62,169 nt of DNA from Cellvibrionaceae bacterium (GCA_002707785.1 PANW01000025.1:24925-87093), one strand, 5' to 3'; counted from the first letter of the stretch, positions 25,109-34,549 are shown. Notes: generated by a model from the letters alone, not told the origin. Program-made: numbers and translations.

Positions 25109-25798
25109 CTAGCAATAGGGAGCTTGTGACAAATAGTGTTGCAAGCTTCTGTCATTTTGCTGTGGGTATTGATCCTCGGTGGCGTTTAAGTCCAATATGC
25201 GATCGAGTCGAAACATGCGGTAGTCGTTGCGGCTTTCGCACCAGCCCACCAAGGTCCAGCTTCTTCCCCAATAAAATAACCCAAGAGGCCACAGCCGTCT
25301 CGATGAGGTTTCGCCGTCGGGCTTGCGATAATCCACAGCGAGAATGTTGCGACGTTTAATCGCATGTCGAATGTCGTTGCTGTAGGACGCCAACTGCCGA
25401 TTGCTTTCCAGTGTTGGCACTGAAATCCAATCTTCCTGTTGCGTGTGTTGATGATGCATCGGGTCGGGCAGTACCGCGCGAATTTTATGCAGCACACGAT
25501 CAGCGGCGGAGCTTAAATCCTCATCGCTCCAGGCTTGTACCATGCGAATTCCCAATAGCAGAGCGTCCAGTTCTTGCTCGTCAAACATCAATGGGGGAAT
25601 GTTAAAGCCGGGTTTGAGTCGGTAGCCGACACCGGCTTCACCTTCGATGGGAACGCCCGACAAGCTCAGCGCCTGCATGTCACGATAGATGGTGCGTTCG
25701 GACACATTCATAATCTGTGCCAGAGCGTCGGCCGTGATGGCTTGGCGACGACTGCGCAAGAGCGTCATCAATTGAAATAGGCGTTCGGCTTTTTGCAT
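25109..25798 (-). CDS. YafY-type regulator (HTH_11 plus WYL domain)
   Basis: 229 residues. The N-terminal HTH (ITADALAQIMNVSERTIYRD) covers about residues 20-60 and a WYL domain follows (LAVDYRKPDGE, then RRLWPLGLFYWGRSWTLVGW). The domain may bind a ligand or nucleic acid. The ABM-like gene with a perfect palindrome in its promoter lies next door on the same strand, so this protein is a candidate for binding there. That link is inference from position. Confidence 0.88.
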   Translation of the reverse strand: MQKAERLFQLMTLLRSRRQAITADALAQIMNVSERTIYRDMQALSLSGVPIEGEAGVGYRLKPGFNIPPLMFDEQELDALLLGIRMVQAWSDEDLSSAADRVLHKIRAVLPDPMHHQHTQQEDWISVPTLESNRQLASYSNDIRHAIKRRNILAVDYRKPDGETSSRRLWPLGLFYWGRSWTLVGWCESRNDYRMFRLDRILDLNATEDQYPQQNDRSLQHYLSQAPYC

Positions 25799-25919
25799 GG
25801 AGTCGACTCATTTCTCTCAGCGTGCAAAGGATAGACGAGAGTATACGCCTATCCTTGTTGGTCGATACTAGTAATCTAATGAGTGGACTGGCAGCGGTAT
25901 GCCTGAAGTTGCAATTGGG

Positions 25920-26243
25920 TTAAGCCGCACAGGCCTCACTACTGACTTCACTGACGGCGTCCATATAGCGCAGGCTGACGCTTTCACCCTCAATCAGTTG
26001 CAGCATGGCCTGTCCGGCCTCGGAATCCATAAACACATCGGCGGCCTTTTTGGCGCAACTCATATTTTTCCAGTAGACCACATCAAACCATTGACCATTT
26101 TCGTCGCAGCTGAGCGAGCGGTAGTAAAACCCTGGCTGTGCCAATAACAGCTGATTAACGGCTAGATGTGTGCTGTTGATTTGTTGTTCGGTAACTTGAG
26201 ACTTGAATTGAAATGAGACGATTTCGACGGTGGTAGTATCCAT
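25920..26243 (-). CDS. Small ABM-like dimeric alpha/beta-barrel protein
   Basis: 107 residues. The pattern of two beta-alpha-beta units, with EIVSFQFKSQVTEQQI, then LLAQPGFYYRSLSCDENGQWFDVVYWKN and a C-terminal strand, fits antibiotic-biosynthesis-monooxygenase-like (ABM/EthD-like) proteins found beside YafY regulators. No catalytic residues can be assigned. TGGAGAAAC precedes the ATG. Expression is probably controlled through the palindrome at 26273, 30 bases upstream of the start. Confidence 0.6.
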   Translation of the reverse strand: MDTTTVEIVSFQFKSQVTEQQINSTHLAVNQLLLAQPGFYYRSLSCDENGQWFDVVYWKNMSCAKKAADVFMDSEAGQAMLQLIEGESVSLRYMDAVSEVSSEACAA

Positions 26244-26272
26244 TGCAGTTTCTCCATAAGGGCAAAGTTAAG

Positions 26273-26298
26273 GTGTTGTCTGTCCGGACAGACAACAC
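26273..26298. promoter_or_regulatory. Perfect 26-bp palindrome upstream of the ABM-like gene
   Basis: GTGTTGTCTGTCC (26273-26285) is followed at once by its exact reverse complement GGACAGACAACAC (26286-26298), with no loop. Dyads without a spacer usually are operators for a dimeric repressor rather than terminators. It is 30 bases before the start codon, where the promoter should be. Confidence 0.6.
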
Positions 26299-26310
26299 TC
26301 TAACGCAGTG

Positions 26311-26333
26311 CTCCTGACAAACTGTGTCAGGAG
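26311..26333. repeat. 9-bp inverted repeat, possible terminator or second operator
   Basis: CTCCTGACA (26311-26319) and TGTCAGGAG (26325-26333) pair perfectly around AACTG. It lies between the end of the acyl-CoA ligase gene (26388) and the palindrome at 26273. A terminator for the ligase is possible, though no T run follows. Confidence 0.45.
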
Positions 26334-26387
26334 AGAGCCGTGAAGAAACCGCAAAAGGTTTTCGGCGCCGCTTTTTTAATTCAGCGA

Positions 26388-28304
26388 TCAGTCTACAACG
26401 ACTTCGCTCATAAACGCGTACTGCCCCAAGCGGTCGGCAAGTTGCTGTTGCAGGGATTGGTCGGCACTGGCGAGGGTAACCGTGACCGATTGGCCAAATT
26501 TCTTGTCGACCACAACCGACAGTGATTGCGCTGTCAGGTTGAGTTCATCCAGCACGTCTTTAACAACGACTTCCGTGATGAGGTTACGCAGATCGGGCTT
26601 GAAGATCTTGCCCACCGCGGTCAGTGGCATGGCATCAATGATGAAGATGTTTTTGGGAACCGCAGCGCGCTCGTGAATGTGCTCTTGAGCAAAGGCGATG
26701 AGCGCGTCTTCACTGACGGCAGCATCGGCTTTGAGTTGCACATAGGCCACCGGCAATTCACCCACGCGGGCGTCGGGTTTGCCCACGGCTGCGACATCGG
26801 CTATAGCATCGTGTTTGAACAGTGCCTCTTCGATCATTTGTGGATCGATATTGTGACCACCACGGATGATTAAGTCTTTGCTGCGGCCGGTGAGCCACAG
26901 GTAGCCGTCGGCATCCAGTCGACCTAAGTCGCCGGTGTTGAACCAACCGTCCTCGACCCATTGTCCGGCATTTTGCTCAGTCTGTTTGTAACCGGTGAAC
27001 ACGTTAGGGCCGCTGATGGCAATGCAGCCTGCTTCATTGATGTCGCAGTCGCGCAGCGCGCGTCCGGTTTTTTCATCCACTTCGACAATGCGTACGCCCA
27101 TGTAAGGCAGGCGAATACCCACGGCACCAATGCGTTTGTCACCGTAACGAGGCGACAGTGTGCTGGCGCAAGTCCCTTCGGTTTGGCCGTAACCTTCTAA
27201 CAGCTCAACGCCCGTTTGTGACTGAAATTGACGAGCCAGTTCGGTGGCCAAAGGTGCGGCGCCGCAGATGGCGTATTTCAGTGATGACAGGTCATAGCCC
27301 TCGGTGGGGTGAGCCAGTAGTCCAGTGAGAATGGTGGGTACGGCACTGAAAACGTTGATGTTAAATTTCTCGACCAGCGCCCAGAAGTTTTCAATCACCG
27401 CCGGGGTGCGATAGCCCTGTGGCGTTGCCAGAAGTAGCTCACCACCACCAAACCATGCCGATAGACCGGTAAATACCGCGTTAACGTGAAACAGCGGCAG
27501 GCCGACCAGCACGGTGTCGCCTTCTTCCATATTGCCGGCGGTGTTGATTTGAAAGGTGCTGGCCACTTCGTTGGCGTGAGTGTGAGGGGCCAATTTGGGG
27601 GTGCCCGTAGTGCCGCCGGTGTGGAAGTAAGAGGCGATGTCGGAGCCGAGAATGTCGCGGCCGCTGTCGAGCGCGTCGGCGTTTTGCTGGGCGATCAAGA
27701 CATCGAAGTCCAAAACGCAATCCGACAGATAATCTTCGCGGCCTGCCGTGACTAAGGTCTTCAGCTCAGCGGGCAGGAAGTTGGCGATGTCGACGGTAAT
27801 AATGGTTTTCAGTGTCGGCACTTCTGCTTTGATGGCTTGAGCCTTGGCCCAGAGTTCAGTGCCCATCATTGGCGCTAGAGTGACCAGCACTGGGCATTGG
27901 GTTTCGTTAAGAATCGCGGCGATGTGCTCCACTTCCAGCAGCGGATTGATGGGGTTAAAGATACCCGCGGCTTCCGCGCCCCAAATAGTGAAATAGGCCT
28001 GTGGCAAGTTTGGCAGCAGCATCGCCACTGTGTCATTTTTAGTAATCCCGAGCTGGTGCAGGGCGTTGGCGGTTTGGGTGACATGAGCAAACAGCTGGTC
28101 GTAGGAGTAGACCACGCCATCTTCTTCCGGTTTGGCTTCCAGTAGGAAGCGCAGGGCTGGGCGCGAACTGTGTTTTTGTCGAGCTTCATCGAGCAGCGCA
28201 TAGGTACTGGCGGGAAGGTTCAGTTGTTCGAAGGGGGTTTGTTCCAGTTCGACCAGATCGTGAATACCGGAAACTTTAATCCTTGGGGTGGCGTGTGCGC
28301 TCAT
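26388..28304 (-). CDS. Acyl-CoA synthetase (AMP-dependent)
   Basis: 638 residues of the ANL superfamily. Motifs in order: the P-loop HTGGTTGTPKLAPHTH near residues 231-246, YGQTEGTCAS near 376, WFNTGDLGRLDADGYLWLTG near 458-477 and the A10 Lys in TAVGKIFKP near 577-585. It adenylates a carboxylic acid and forms its CoA thioester. The length and the N-terminal region resemble medium/long-chain fatty acid ligases, but the acid is not identifiable. An AraC regulator lies upstream on the same strand and a second ligase diverges beyond it. Confidence 0.88.
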   Translation of the reverse strand: MSAHATPRIKVSGIHDLVELEQTPFEQLNLPASTYALLDEARQKHSSRPALRFLLEAKPEEDGVVYSYDQLFAHVTQTANALHQLGITKNDTVAMLLPNLPQAYFTIWGAEAAGIFNPINPLLEVEHIAAILNETQCPVLVTLAPMMGTELWAKAQAIKAEVPTLKTIITVDIANFLPAELKTLVTAGREDYLSDCVLDFDVLIAQQNADALDSGRDILGSDIASYFHTGGTTGTPKLAPHTHANEVASTFQINTAGNMEEGDTVLVGLPLFHVNAVFTGLSAWFGGGELLLATPQGYRTPAVIENFWALVEKFNINVFSAVPTILTGLLAHPTEGYDLSSLKYAICGAAPLATELARQFQSQTGVELLEGYGQTEGTCASTLSPRYGDKRIGAVGIRLPYMGVRIVEVDEKTGRALRDCDINEAGCIAISGPNVFTGYKQTEQNAGQWVEDGWFNTGDLGRLDADGYLWLTGRSKDLIIRGGHNIDPQMIEEALFKHDAIADVAAVGKPDARVGELPVAYVQLKADAAVSEDALIAFAQEHIHERAAVPKNIFIIDAMPLTAVGKIFKPDLRNLITEVVVKDVLDELNLTAQSLSVVVDKKFGQSVTVTLASADQSLQQQLADRLGQYAFMSEVVVD

Positions 28305-28442
28305 ATTATCTCTCTCGCTCGAGGGGTAAATCGATTCATAGTTATGTTATCCACTCTACCTTGAATTGCGCAGTAGAGGGTATTCTCGAGCCGTCAGAAT
28401 GGCATCATGAGTCGCCAAATTGATGGGCGCTAAAACCGTTTC

Positions 28443-29507
28443 TCAAGGTTGGTGGCTTTCTCGCCAGGCGAGAGGGGAGTGCTGATGGCGGTTTTTAAAG
28501 GCGCGTGAGAAACCGCTCAAGTCGCCAAAGCCCACCAGTGCGGCAATGGTTGTCAGCGGCAGGTCCGAATCGCGCAGATAGTGTTCGGCCATATCTAGGC
28601 GAATATCGGCCTTCAGGCGACGGAAATTTAATCCCAAATCGGCGAGTTGGCGCTGTAGCTTTTTGGGGTGCAGTGACAATTGTTGCGCCAGTACAGAAAG
28701 TTGGCAATTTTCTTGGTGGATATGGCGCCGAATCCAATACTCCAGCCGGATCAGGGCTTCCGGTTTACTGGCAGGATAGCGTTGGCGTTGGTGGTGGCCA
28801 AGTTGTTCTATTTGTAACTGCAATAGATTGCCCGCGTTGGGCATTTTCGGACTCAGCGGGCGATCGAGATGTTCTCGAGCGAAGACGATGGCGGTACGCT
28901 CTTGGTTGTAGTGAATGCGAGCGCCGAAGAGTCGCTGTGGCACCTGCGAATGTCGAGGTTCGGTGTAGGAGTAAAGCACTTTCAGCGGCAACCAGTGGGG
29001 CTGTTTCAGAAAGGTGCGCATGGCGATAATGGCGTGTGTGATGGACAGCTGAGCGTACTGAAAACTGGGTAATTTCCCCGCCATCTTATCTTCGCGTATC
29101 AGATAGGCATGTTGTTCACTTTCTTCGATGTGCCAAACGATACCCTGCGAATGCAGATGGTTGTATTCGACAAGCGTTTGCAAAGCCACTCGCACTGAGC
29201 CGGCCTGATGCATCAACACACGGGGTAAACCAATGGGGATGGGGCGTTGGTAGTGGGTGAGTCGGCGACTGAAATCACCCTGCCCGCTGAGCTCGCTGGC
29301 CTCCTCCATGACTCCAGTGACGGCTTCATAGGGGAGCAATAGATCTTGATCACCGAGTAAGCCCGGTGACAGCCCGTAGCGCCGCAAAATGGCGTTGTCA
29401 TCGATACCCATAGAGCGGCACTCCTGAGAGAAACCGTTAAGGACTTCTGCGCGAATGTAATAGGTGGGCATGTGAAATAGTCGTTGATCGAGCGGCGAGA
29501 AGGCCAT
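28443..29507 (-). CDS. AraC-family regulator (Arabinose_bd plus HTH_18)
   Basis: 354 residues. The C-terminal double HTH has CQLSVLAQQLSLHPKKLQRQ and the second helix pair in DLPLTTIAALVGFGDLSGFS, at about residues 255-350. The N-terminal 200 residues match the Arabinose_bd/OruR-like effector domain seen in many lipid-catabolism regulators. Flanked by two acyl-CoA ligases, one of which diverges from it, it may regulate one or both. An internal ATG at 29471 is an alternative start, but neither has a clear ribosome site. Confidence 0.87.
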   Translation of the reverse strand: MAFSPLDQRLFHMPTYYIRAEVLNGFSQECRSMGIDDNAILRRYGLSPGLLGDQDLLLPYEAVTGVMEEASELSGQGDFSRRLTHYQRPIPIGLPRVLMHQAGSVRVALQTLVEYNHLHSQGIVWHIEESEQHAYLIREDKMAGKLPSFQYAQLSITHAIIAMRTFLKQPHWLPLKVLYSYTEPRHSQVPQRLFGARIHYNQERTAIVFAREHLDRPLSPKMPNAGNLLQLQIEQLGHHQRQRYPASKPEALIRLEYWIRRHIHQENCQLSVLAQQLSLHPKKLQRQLADLGLNFRRLKADIRLDMAEHYLRDSDLPLTTIAALVGFGDLSGFSRAFKNRHQHSPLAWRESHQP

Positions 29508-29619
29508 GATAGCGCAATGTCTTCTTATGACAAGCGGGGTGTGATGCAGTGGATTACCATGGCGGCAAAATGATTGGCCGCAAAGGCCAGCCGAACTCCA
29601 TCAGAGAGGTAAGACCGCG

Positions 29620-31278
29620 ATGACTCAAACAGCTCCGCTGCCCGAGGGCTTTAAACCGCCACTGGATATGTTCTACCAGTGGGAACAACAACAACCGGAA
29701 AATACATGGCTGCGTCAACACGACGGCCAGCAGTGGCGCGACTTCAGTTGGGCCGATGTGGGGCGTATGGCTCGTCAACTTGCGGCGGGCTTGCTCGCCG
29801 AGGGGCTTGAGGCCGGTGATCGTGTTGGCCTCTACGCTGAAAACAGCGCGCATTGGGTGATCGCTGACGTCGCTATTATGATGGCGGGGTTGGTCAGTGT
29901 GCCCATCTATACCTCCATGCCTGAAGATAAGATTCGCTACGTGGTGGATCACAGCGGCATGAAGTTGTTGCTGGTGGGGGATCAGTGTGCCTTGAGTGTT
30001 GCACAGGTGAGTGAGGCATTCAGTGCACACACTCGGGTTAAGGGAATGGGTTTGCAAGGGAGCGATTGGCAGACCTTGTGTGATCAGGCTGAGAGCTTAG
30101 TCGGAAATCCGCAACCCAATGCCGACGACTTGTGGTCGATTGCCTATACCTCGGGGACGACTGGCAAGCCCAAGGGTGTTCTGCACAGCTTTAATACCTT
30201 GGCGTCATCGGTGTTTGATATTCAGCAGCTTTCAGAGACCGACTCCGACAGTCGTTTCTTTTCCTATCTGCCGTTGGCACACATCGCTGAGCGCAGTGTG
30301 GTGGAGCTGCATTCGCTCTATAGTGGCGGCATGGTTGGCTTCAATCGCAGCAAAGAATCCTTCGTTGAAGACCTGTTAGAAATACAGCCCACCTTCTTTT
30401 TCTCGGTACCGCGTATTTGGGCCAACCTGAAAGCGGGGATTGTCGCCAAATTAGGGGAAGCCGTGTGGCAGCGCTGCATCGATGAACCGGAATTCGGAGC
30501 CGCTACCGGTAAGCAGGTTTTGGCGTCGATGGGCCTAGATAAAATTAAGTTAGCATTGACCGGTAGTGCACCCATTCCTCCCTCAGACATTATTGCTTGG
30601 CGCTGTTTGGGCATGCCCTTGTGCGAAGGTTTTGGTCAGTCGGAAAGCATGTCATCGTGTTTTAACCGCATTGATAATTTCAAAGTGGGCAGTATTGGTT
30701 TGCCGCTTAGCGAGCGCACGGAAGTGACCGTGTCTGACAAGGGCGAAATGTTGTTGCGCTCACCGGGTAATATGCTGGGCTACTACAAAGCGCCGGATAA
30801 AACCGCTGAGACCATTGTCGACGGCTGGATTCACACTGGCGACAAGGCGCGCATCGACGAAGACGGTTTCGTTTTTATCACCGGCCGAGTCAAAGACATT
30901 TTCAAAACCGCCAAAGGCAAGTATGTGGCGCCGGCGCCAATTGAAAACAAATTCGCTCTGTTTACCGGTGTTGAGCAATGCTGCTTGGTGGGTTTGGGTA
31001 TGCCGCAGACGATGATGTTGACGGTGTTGGCTGACGGTGTTGAGTTCACGCCTACTCTGCATGCCGATTTGCAAGCACACATGCACGCTCTCAATGAAGC
31101 TTTGGAGGTGCACGAGCGCATGTCCCACATCATTGTGTGTCGCGAGCCTTGGAGTATTGAAAACGGTCTGCTGACTCACACACTGAAAGTTCTCCGTGAC
31201 GATGTTGAAAAGCACTATCAAACCAGTCTTCAAAAGGCGATGGCCGGCGACGATTGTGTGTACTGGGAAACTAGCTGA
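29620..31278 (+). CDS. AMP-binding long-chain acyl-CoA synthetase
   Basis: A 552-residue ANL enzyme. YTSGTTGKPKGVLHSF near residues 177-192 is the P-loop. EGFGQSESMS near 335, WIHTGDKARIDEDGFVFITG near 407-426 and the Lys in KTAKGKYVAPAPIE complete the site. The FxxxxRVxDxxK linker and the GKYVAPAPIE C-terminus are the FadD15-like/eukaryotic long-chain type, unlike the ligase at 26388. GAGAGG precedes the ATG. The last 49 bases overlap the end of the convergent sortase gene. Confidence 0.88.
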   Translation: MTQTAPLPEGFKPPLDMFYQWEQQQPENTWLRQHDGQQWRDFSWADVGRMARQLAAGLLAEGLEAGDRVGLYAENSAHWVIADVAIMMAGLVSVPIYTSMPEDKIRYVVDHSGMKLLLVGDQCALSVAQVSEAFSAHTRVKGMGLQGSDWQTLCDQAESLVGNPQPNADDLWSIAYTSGTTGKPKGVLHSFNTLASSVFDIQQLSETDSDSRFFSYLPLAHIAERSVVELHSLYSGGMVGFNRSKESFVEDLLEIQPTFFFSVPRIWANLKAGIVAKLGEAVWQRCIDEPEFGAATGKQVLASMGLDKIKLALTGSAPIPPSDIIAWRCLGMPLCEGFGQSESMSSCFNRIDNFKVGSIGLPLSERTEVTVSDKGEMLLRSPGNMLGYYKAPDKTAETIVDGWIHTGDKARIDEDGFVFITGRVKDIFKTAKGKYVAPAPIENKFALFTGVEQCCLVGLGMPQTMMLTVLADGVEFTPTLHADLQAHMHALNEALEVHERMSHIIVCREPWSIENGLLTHTLKVLRDDVEKHYQTSLQKAMAGDDCVYWETS

Positions 31279-32036
31279 AGTGATTCTTCTGAATTGATGG
31301 ATTGATCAGGGCGCCCGCGAAAGTCGGCGCTCTTTTTCGTTGCGGGTAGAAGCTTTTTCCTTGGGGCTGGCTGGTCTTGCGAAAGGTGATTCGCCATCAC
31401 TTCTTCAGATTGATATTTGTCTTCGATCAATTGAGCGTAGACTAAGAGCCGCAGAGAGCCACCGCTGACCAAGCTGTCAAAGGGATAACAGGTGACCAGA
31501 ATTAATTGCTGTTGTTCCAGCTGCGCGCGCAGCGGTTGTTGATAAATGTCGATGACTTGTTTGTCACTCACTTGATAGTTGAGCCACTGGCCGCTGCGAG
31601 TTTGTACTCGCAGCTCTTCGCCTTTGCGAATGTCCTTTAAGAAACGAAAGTGCGTGTCTCTGTGTCCACCGATAACACTGGTCCCTTCACCGGGCAGGCG
31701 GCTAGAGGCATTGTAGCCAGGGCCAAACGCCAGCGCTTGACCGCGATCACCGTTGAGCACATAGGTATCAATCTTGTGCTCGGAGGATTGCAATCTCGCC
31801 ACCGGCCAGGTATCGGCCCAAGACCAAGGTTTGTGTGGATTCACCGATTGCACTGTCTGGTTCGATTGAGAGTCGCTGGCGACGTGTTCAGTCGTTTGCA
31901 GTAAGGCTTGCCAGGCGTCGGCGATCAACCATTGCGCCAGCTCGGCCTTGGCAAAAATCCAACCTGCTTGTCCCCATTGCCACGCCACCAAACACAACAG
32001 AGCGGCGGGCAATAGTCGTGCGCCAAGGGTTTTCAT
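31230..32036 (-). CDS. Class GN sortase of the proteobacterial dedicated sortase system
   Basis: 268 residues. An N-terminal membrane helix is followed by a sortase domain with the catalytic His in VIGGHRDTHFRFL (about residue 123), the catalytic Cys in LVTCYPF (about 181) and the Arg in GSLRLLVYA (about 194). It cuts the sorting signal of its partner, encoded immediately upstream, and forms an acyl intermediate. The ATG at 32036 overlaps the partner stop by four bases. The usual domain ends near residue 205. The remaining 60 charged residues are an extra tail that runs across the end of the convergent ligase gene. Confidence 0.9.
   Translation of the reverse strand: MKTLGARLLPAALLCLVAWQWGQAGWIFAKAELAQWLIADAWQALLQTTEHVASDSQSNQTVQSVNPHKPWSWADTWPVARLQSSEHKIDTYVLNGDRGQALAFGPGYNASSRLPGEGTSVIGGHRDTHFRFLKDIRKGEELRVQTRSGQWLNYQVSDKQVIDIYQQPLRAQLEQQQLILVTCYPFDSLVSGGSLRLLVYAQLIEDKYQSEEVMANHLSQDQPAPRKKLLPATKKSADFRGRPDQSINSEESLQLVSQYTQSSPAIAF
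31309..31337 (+). terminator. Terminator of the ligase gene, inside the sortase coding region
   Basis: GGGCGCC (31309-31315) pairs with GGCGCTC (31326-31332, one G-T pair) around a 10-base loop and is followed by five T at 31333-31337. It is about 30 bases after the ligase stop on the plus strand, antisense to the sortase C-terminal tail. Confidence 0.55.
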
Positions 32037-34360
32037 GCTGAAAGACTCTCTCGGTTTGTCGCTCGTCGAGCGCTGAAGCCTCGTTGCAGCCAAAACATCA
32101 TCAAAGCCATGAATCCCAGAGCGATATTGAGCGGTGCACTAGTGGCGGTGTTGGGATAGACCAGAGTTTTTTGTCCCTTGGGGGTGAGGTTGGGGACGAG
32201 CTGTGATTGGCTGTCGACATTGTTGGGGCGAGCTGGGGTTTTGTCTTCGGCAATAAAACTCGTATAGGGCGACATCAGCTGATGCCGCAAGGCCAAGTTG
32301 AGCACCTGCGGCTTGATATCGGCTTCAGGGGTTCCGCGTGTTTTCTCATCCAAGAGGGAGCTGATTTTCTCTCTCGCCCAGAGTTTGCTAATACCGGTGT
32401 GATTGCTGGTGGAATCGGTGTTGGGGCCGAGCTGCAAACTCTGTTGCCAGCTCTGACCGGCGAGATCACCACTGACTTGAACGCGGTGAGTTTGGTCAAG
32501 GTTATCGAGCTTAGCTTTGATCAACAGTGGTTCGCCTTGATAGAGGTCGGGCAGCTGTCGGGGCCAAACATCGGCGTTGGCGGCATCTGGCCAATCGATT
32601 TGAAGGTTGCGCAGTACTGGGCTCTCCAATTTCTGAAACAGTCGTGACATCTTACTGGCCACTTCCTGCTCGGATCCTATATGGGTAAAAGTGCCTCGAC
32701 CAAACTCTGCCGCCTTGCGCATAAAAAAGCTGTTGGGTGCGGAGCCAATACCCACTGTGAATAATCGCGCACCGTCGAGCTTGTTGTGAATTAATTGGAA
32801 CAATTGGGCTTCGTTGCCAACGCTGCCGTCAGTGATAAACACCACTTGGCGCAAGTGAGTTTCCGGTATCGGCGAAGACAGTGCTGAGTCTAAGGCCGGC
32901 ACCATATGAGTACCGCCGCCGGCATTGAGCTGGTGAACAAACTGCAGCGCTTGTTGGCGACTGTGATCGCTCAATGCTTGGCTTTGTGTAAACAAACTGC
33001 GATGAGTAGAGTTAAATTCAATGACGTTAAAACGATCTCCACTTTTGAGTCTTTGCAGCGCCAGAGACAAGCTCTGCTTCGCCTGACGAATGGAATTGCC
33101 GCCCATGGAGGCGGAGGTGTCGATAATGTAAATCACATCTCTGGCCAGAGAGTGGGGGGCTTGTTGCGGAGGCAACAGCATCAGCAAGGTGTAGTTTTCA
33201 TTAGTGGCAGCGCTAGGTTTGTCGTCGACTGAATTCAGCGTTTCCGTAAAGGCCGCCGCACTGGGAATCTTTTGTGCAACCGGTTGCCATTGCAATTCAA
33301 AATCGCGATCCATGGGAATCTGTGCATTCCGAGTCGTAATGAAATGTTGCTGACGCTGCTTTTCGATCACTATATCGTGGTAGGGGCTGGAAACGGTCTG
33401 CAGTGGCAAGCCGGCATCTAAGTTGACCGACAGTTTCAGCTGATGGGTTTGTTGCTCAACAACGGCTGCGGAGCTCAGTGGAAGCTGAGGCGGGGAAATC
33501 CGATGAGCATCCGGCACCAAGCTGGTAGGAGCCGACCAACCCCAAGGGCGTGAATTGTCGAGCACCAGTTGGGTCGCGGTTAGCTGTTCGGATTGCAGCA
33601 CTAAAGAGGCTTTACTTCCTTCGTCATCGGAGGGGTGTTTCGGCGTGGACAAGCTACTGGGAAGAAAATTTCCCGGCATGAAACGCGGTGTCATGGTCAT
33701 GGGGAAGCGAAAGCTAAAACGCCCGGCATCGTATTGAATCGTATCGTGATATTCCAGAATGATCGTCACTTCTTCGTTGGGGCCAATATTGGCGAGGTTC
33801 TGGGTGAAGAGATTGGGGCGTTCCTGTTCGATCAGCGCCACACGTTTGCCGGCGGCTTTCGCTTTTTCGTATTGCTTTTTGGCAGCAGCTTTCTCTTTGA
33901 TCTCGCCCACTATGACGCGCTCGCCAATGTGCATTTCCATGCGACTGACAGCGGCCTTTTCAGGCAGGGGGAACACGTAAATACCGTCAACCCATTGATC
34001 TTCACTGGAGTTGCGAAAAGTTTGAGAAAAGCGTGTGTGTAAGACCATGCCGCTGACATTGAAGCTCACCTCGCTGTTGAGGTGCAGAGCGCGAGTCGTG
34101 CGCTTGTCGGCGGTCTTAAGAAACAGCTGTCCCGATTGGCTGTCTTGAGGGCGCTCTCGGTTAGAGGGGGCTGAATCTGCGGCGAGGGCATCGGCACGGG
34201 TGCTTTCAGCCACAAAAACAAAGGTGGCGAACAGTGCAGTGAGTAGCAAGATACCTCGCAACAATGAGGTGTTGCCGCGACGGGTGCGGAATAATGGATT
34301 GGAATAATCGCGATCGTTCAGCAGTCGGTGCTTAGGAATACGCGGTGGTTGAAAGCACAT
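32033..34360 (-). CDS. Sortase target protein with VIT and vWA domains
   Basis: 775 residues, secreted. After a signal-anchor region (residues 34-52) comes a VIT (inter-alpha-trypsin inhibitor) domain, residues 80-230, with VIVGEIKEKAAAKKQYEKAK. A von Willebrand A domain follows near residue 410 with the MIDAS motif DTSAS. The C-terminus has the sorting signal YPNTATSAP, a hydrophobic helix (LNIALGFMALMMFWLQ) and a basic tail (RGFSARR). This is the single dedicated substrate of the adjacent class GN sortase. It is probably attached to an unknown envelope acceptor and may bind proteins or surfaces through vWA. First gene of the target-sortase pair. Confidence 0.92.
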   Translation of the reverse strand: MCFQPPRIPKHRLLNDRDYSNPLFRTRRGNTSLLRGILLLTALFATFVFVAESTRADALAADSAPSNRERPQDSQSGQLFLKTADKRTTRALHLNSEVSFNVSGMVLHTRFSQTFRNSSEDQWVDGIYVFPLPEKAAVSRMEMHIGERVIVGEIKEKAAAKKQYEKAKAAGKRVALIEQERPNLFTQNLANIGPNEEVTIILEYHDTIQYDAGRFSFRFPMTMTPRFMPGNFLPSSLSTPKHPSDDEGSKASLVLQSEQLTATQLVLDNSRPWGWSAPTSLVPDAHRISPPQLPLSSAAVVEQQTHQLKLSVNLDAGLPLQTVSSPYHDIVIEKQRQQHFITTRNAQIPMDRDFELQWQPVAQKIPSAAAFTETLNSVDDKPSAATNENYTLLMLLPPQQAPHSLARDVIYIIDTSASMGGNSIRQAKQSLSLALQRLKSGDRFNVIEFNSTHRSLFTQSQALSDHSRQQALQFVHQLNAGGGTHMVPALDSALSSPIPETHLRQVVFITDGSVGNEAQLFQLIHNKLDGARLFTVGIGSAPNSFFMRKAAEFGRGTFTHIGSEQEVASKMSRLFQKLESPVLRNLQIDWPDAANADVWPRQLPDLYQGEPLLIKAKLDNLDQTHRVQVSGDLAGQSWQQSLQLGPNTDSTSNHTGISKLWAREKISSLLDEKTRGTPEADIKPQVLNLALRHQLMSPYTSFIAEDKTPARPNNVDSQSQLVPNLTPKGQKTLVYPNTATSAPLNIALGFMALMMFWLQRGFSARRATNRESLSA

Positions 34361-34516
34361 AGCTCATCTCCCTGTGGTGGATGTAGGGATTAAGCCGTGC
34401 AAAAACGGCAGAGCGACGGTTCAAATCGGGCGTTATGCCGATCAAATATGATCAATTATGGCGGCTTGGAGGTCAGGGCTGCAGCCTTGCCAGTTTTCGG
34501 TACAATAGCTCTGCAA

Positions 34517-34549
34517 AAGAGGGGGTTGGGTTCGAGCCCAAAGCCTCTT
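34517..34549. repeat. Strong hairpin in the leader upstream of the sortase-system response regulator
   Basis: Outer arms AAGAGG (34517-34522) and CCTCTT (34544-34549) enclose TTGGG (34526-34530) and CCCAA (34537-34541) around a six-base loop. It could be a terminator-like or leader structure. The loop GGTTCGAGCC imitates a tRNA T-arm, but no tRNA body surrounds it. Confidence 0.45.

Noticed and set aside
28505..29029. 174-residue plus-strand frame opposite the AraC gene
   Set aside because: Shadow of a high-scoring AraC coding frame. No domain or ribosome site.
34526..34541. GGTTCGAGCC as part of a tRNA
   Set aside because: It resembles a T-arm loop, but no acceptor, D-arm or anticodon arm can be folded around it. 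It is a simple hairpin.
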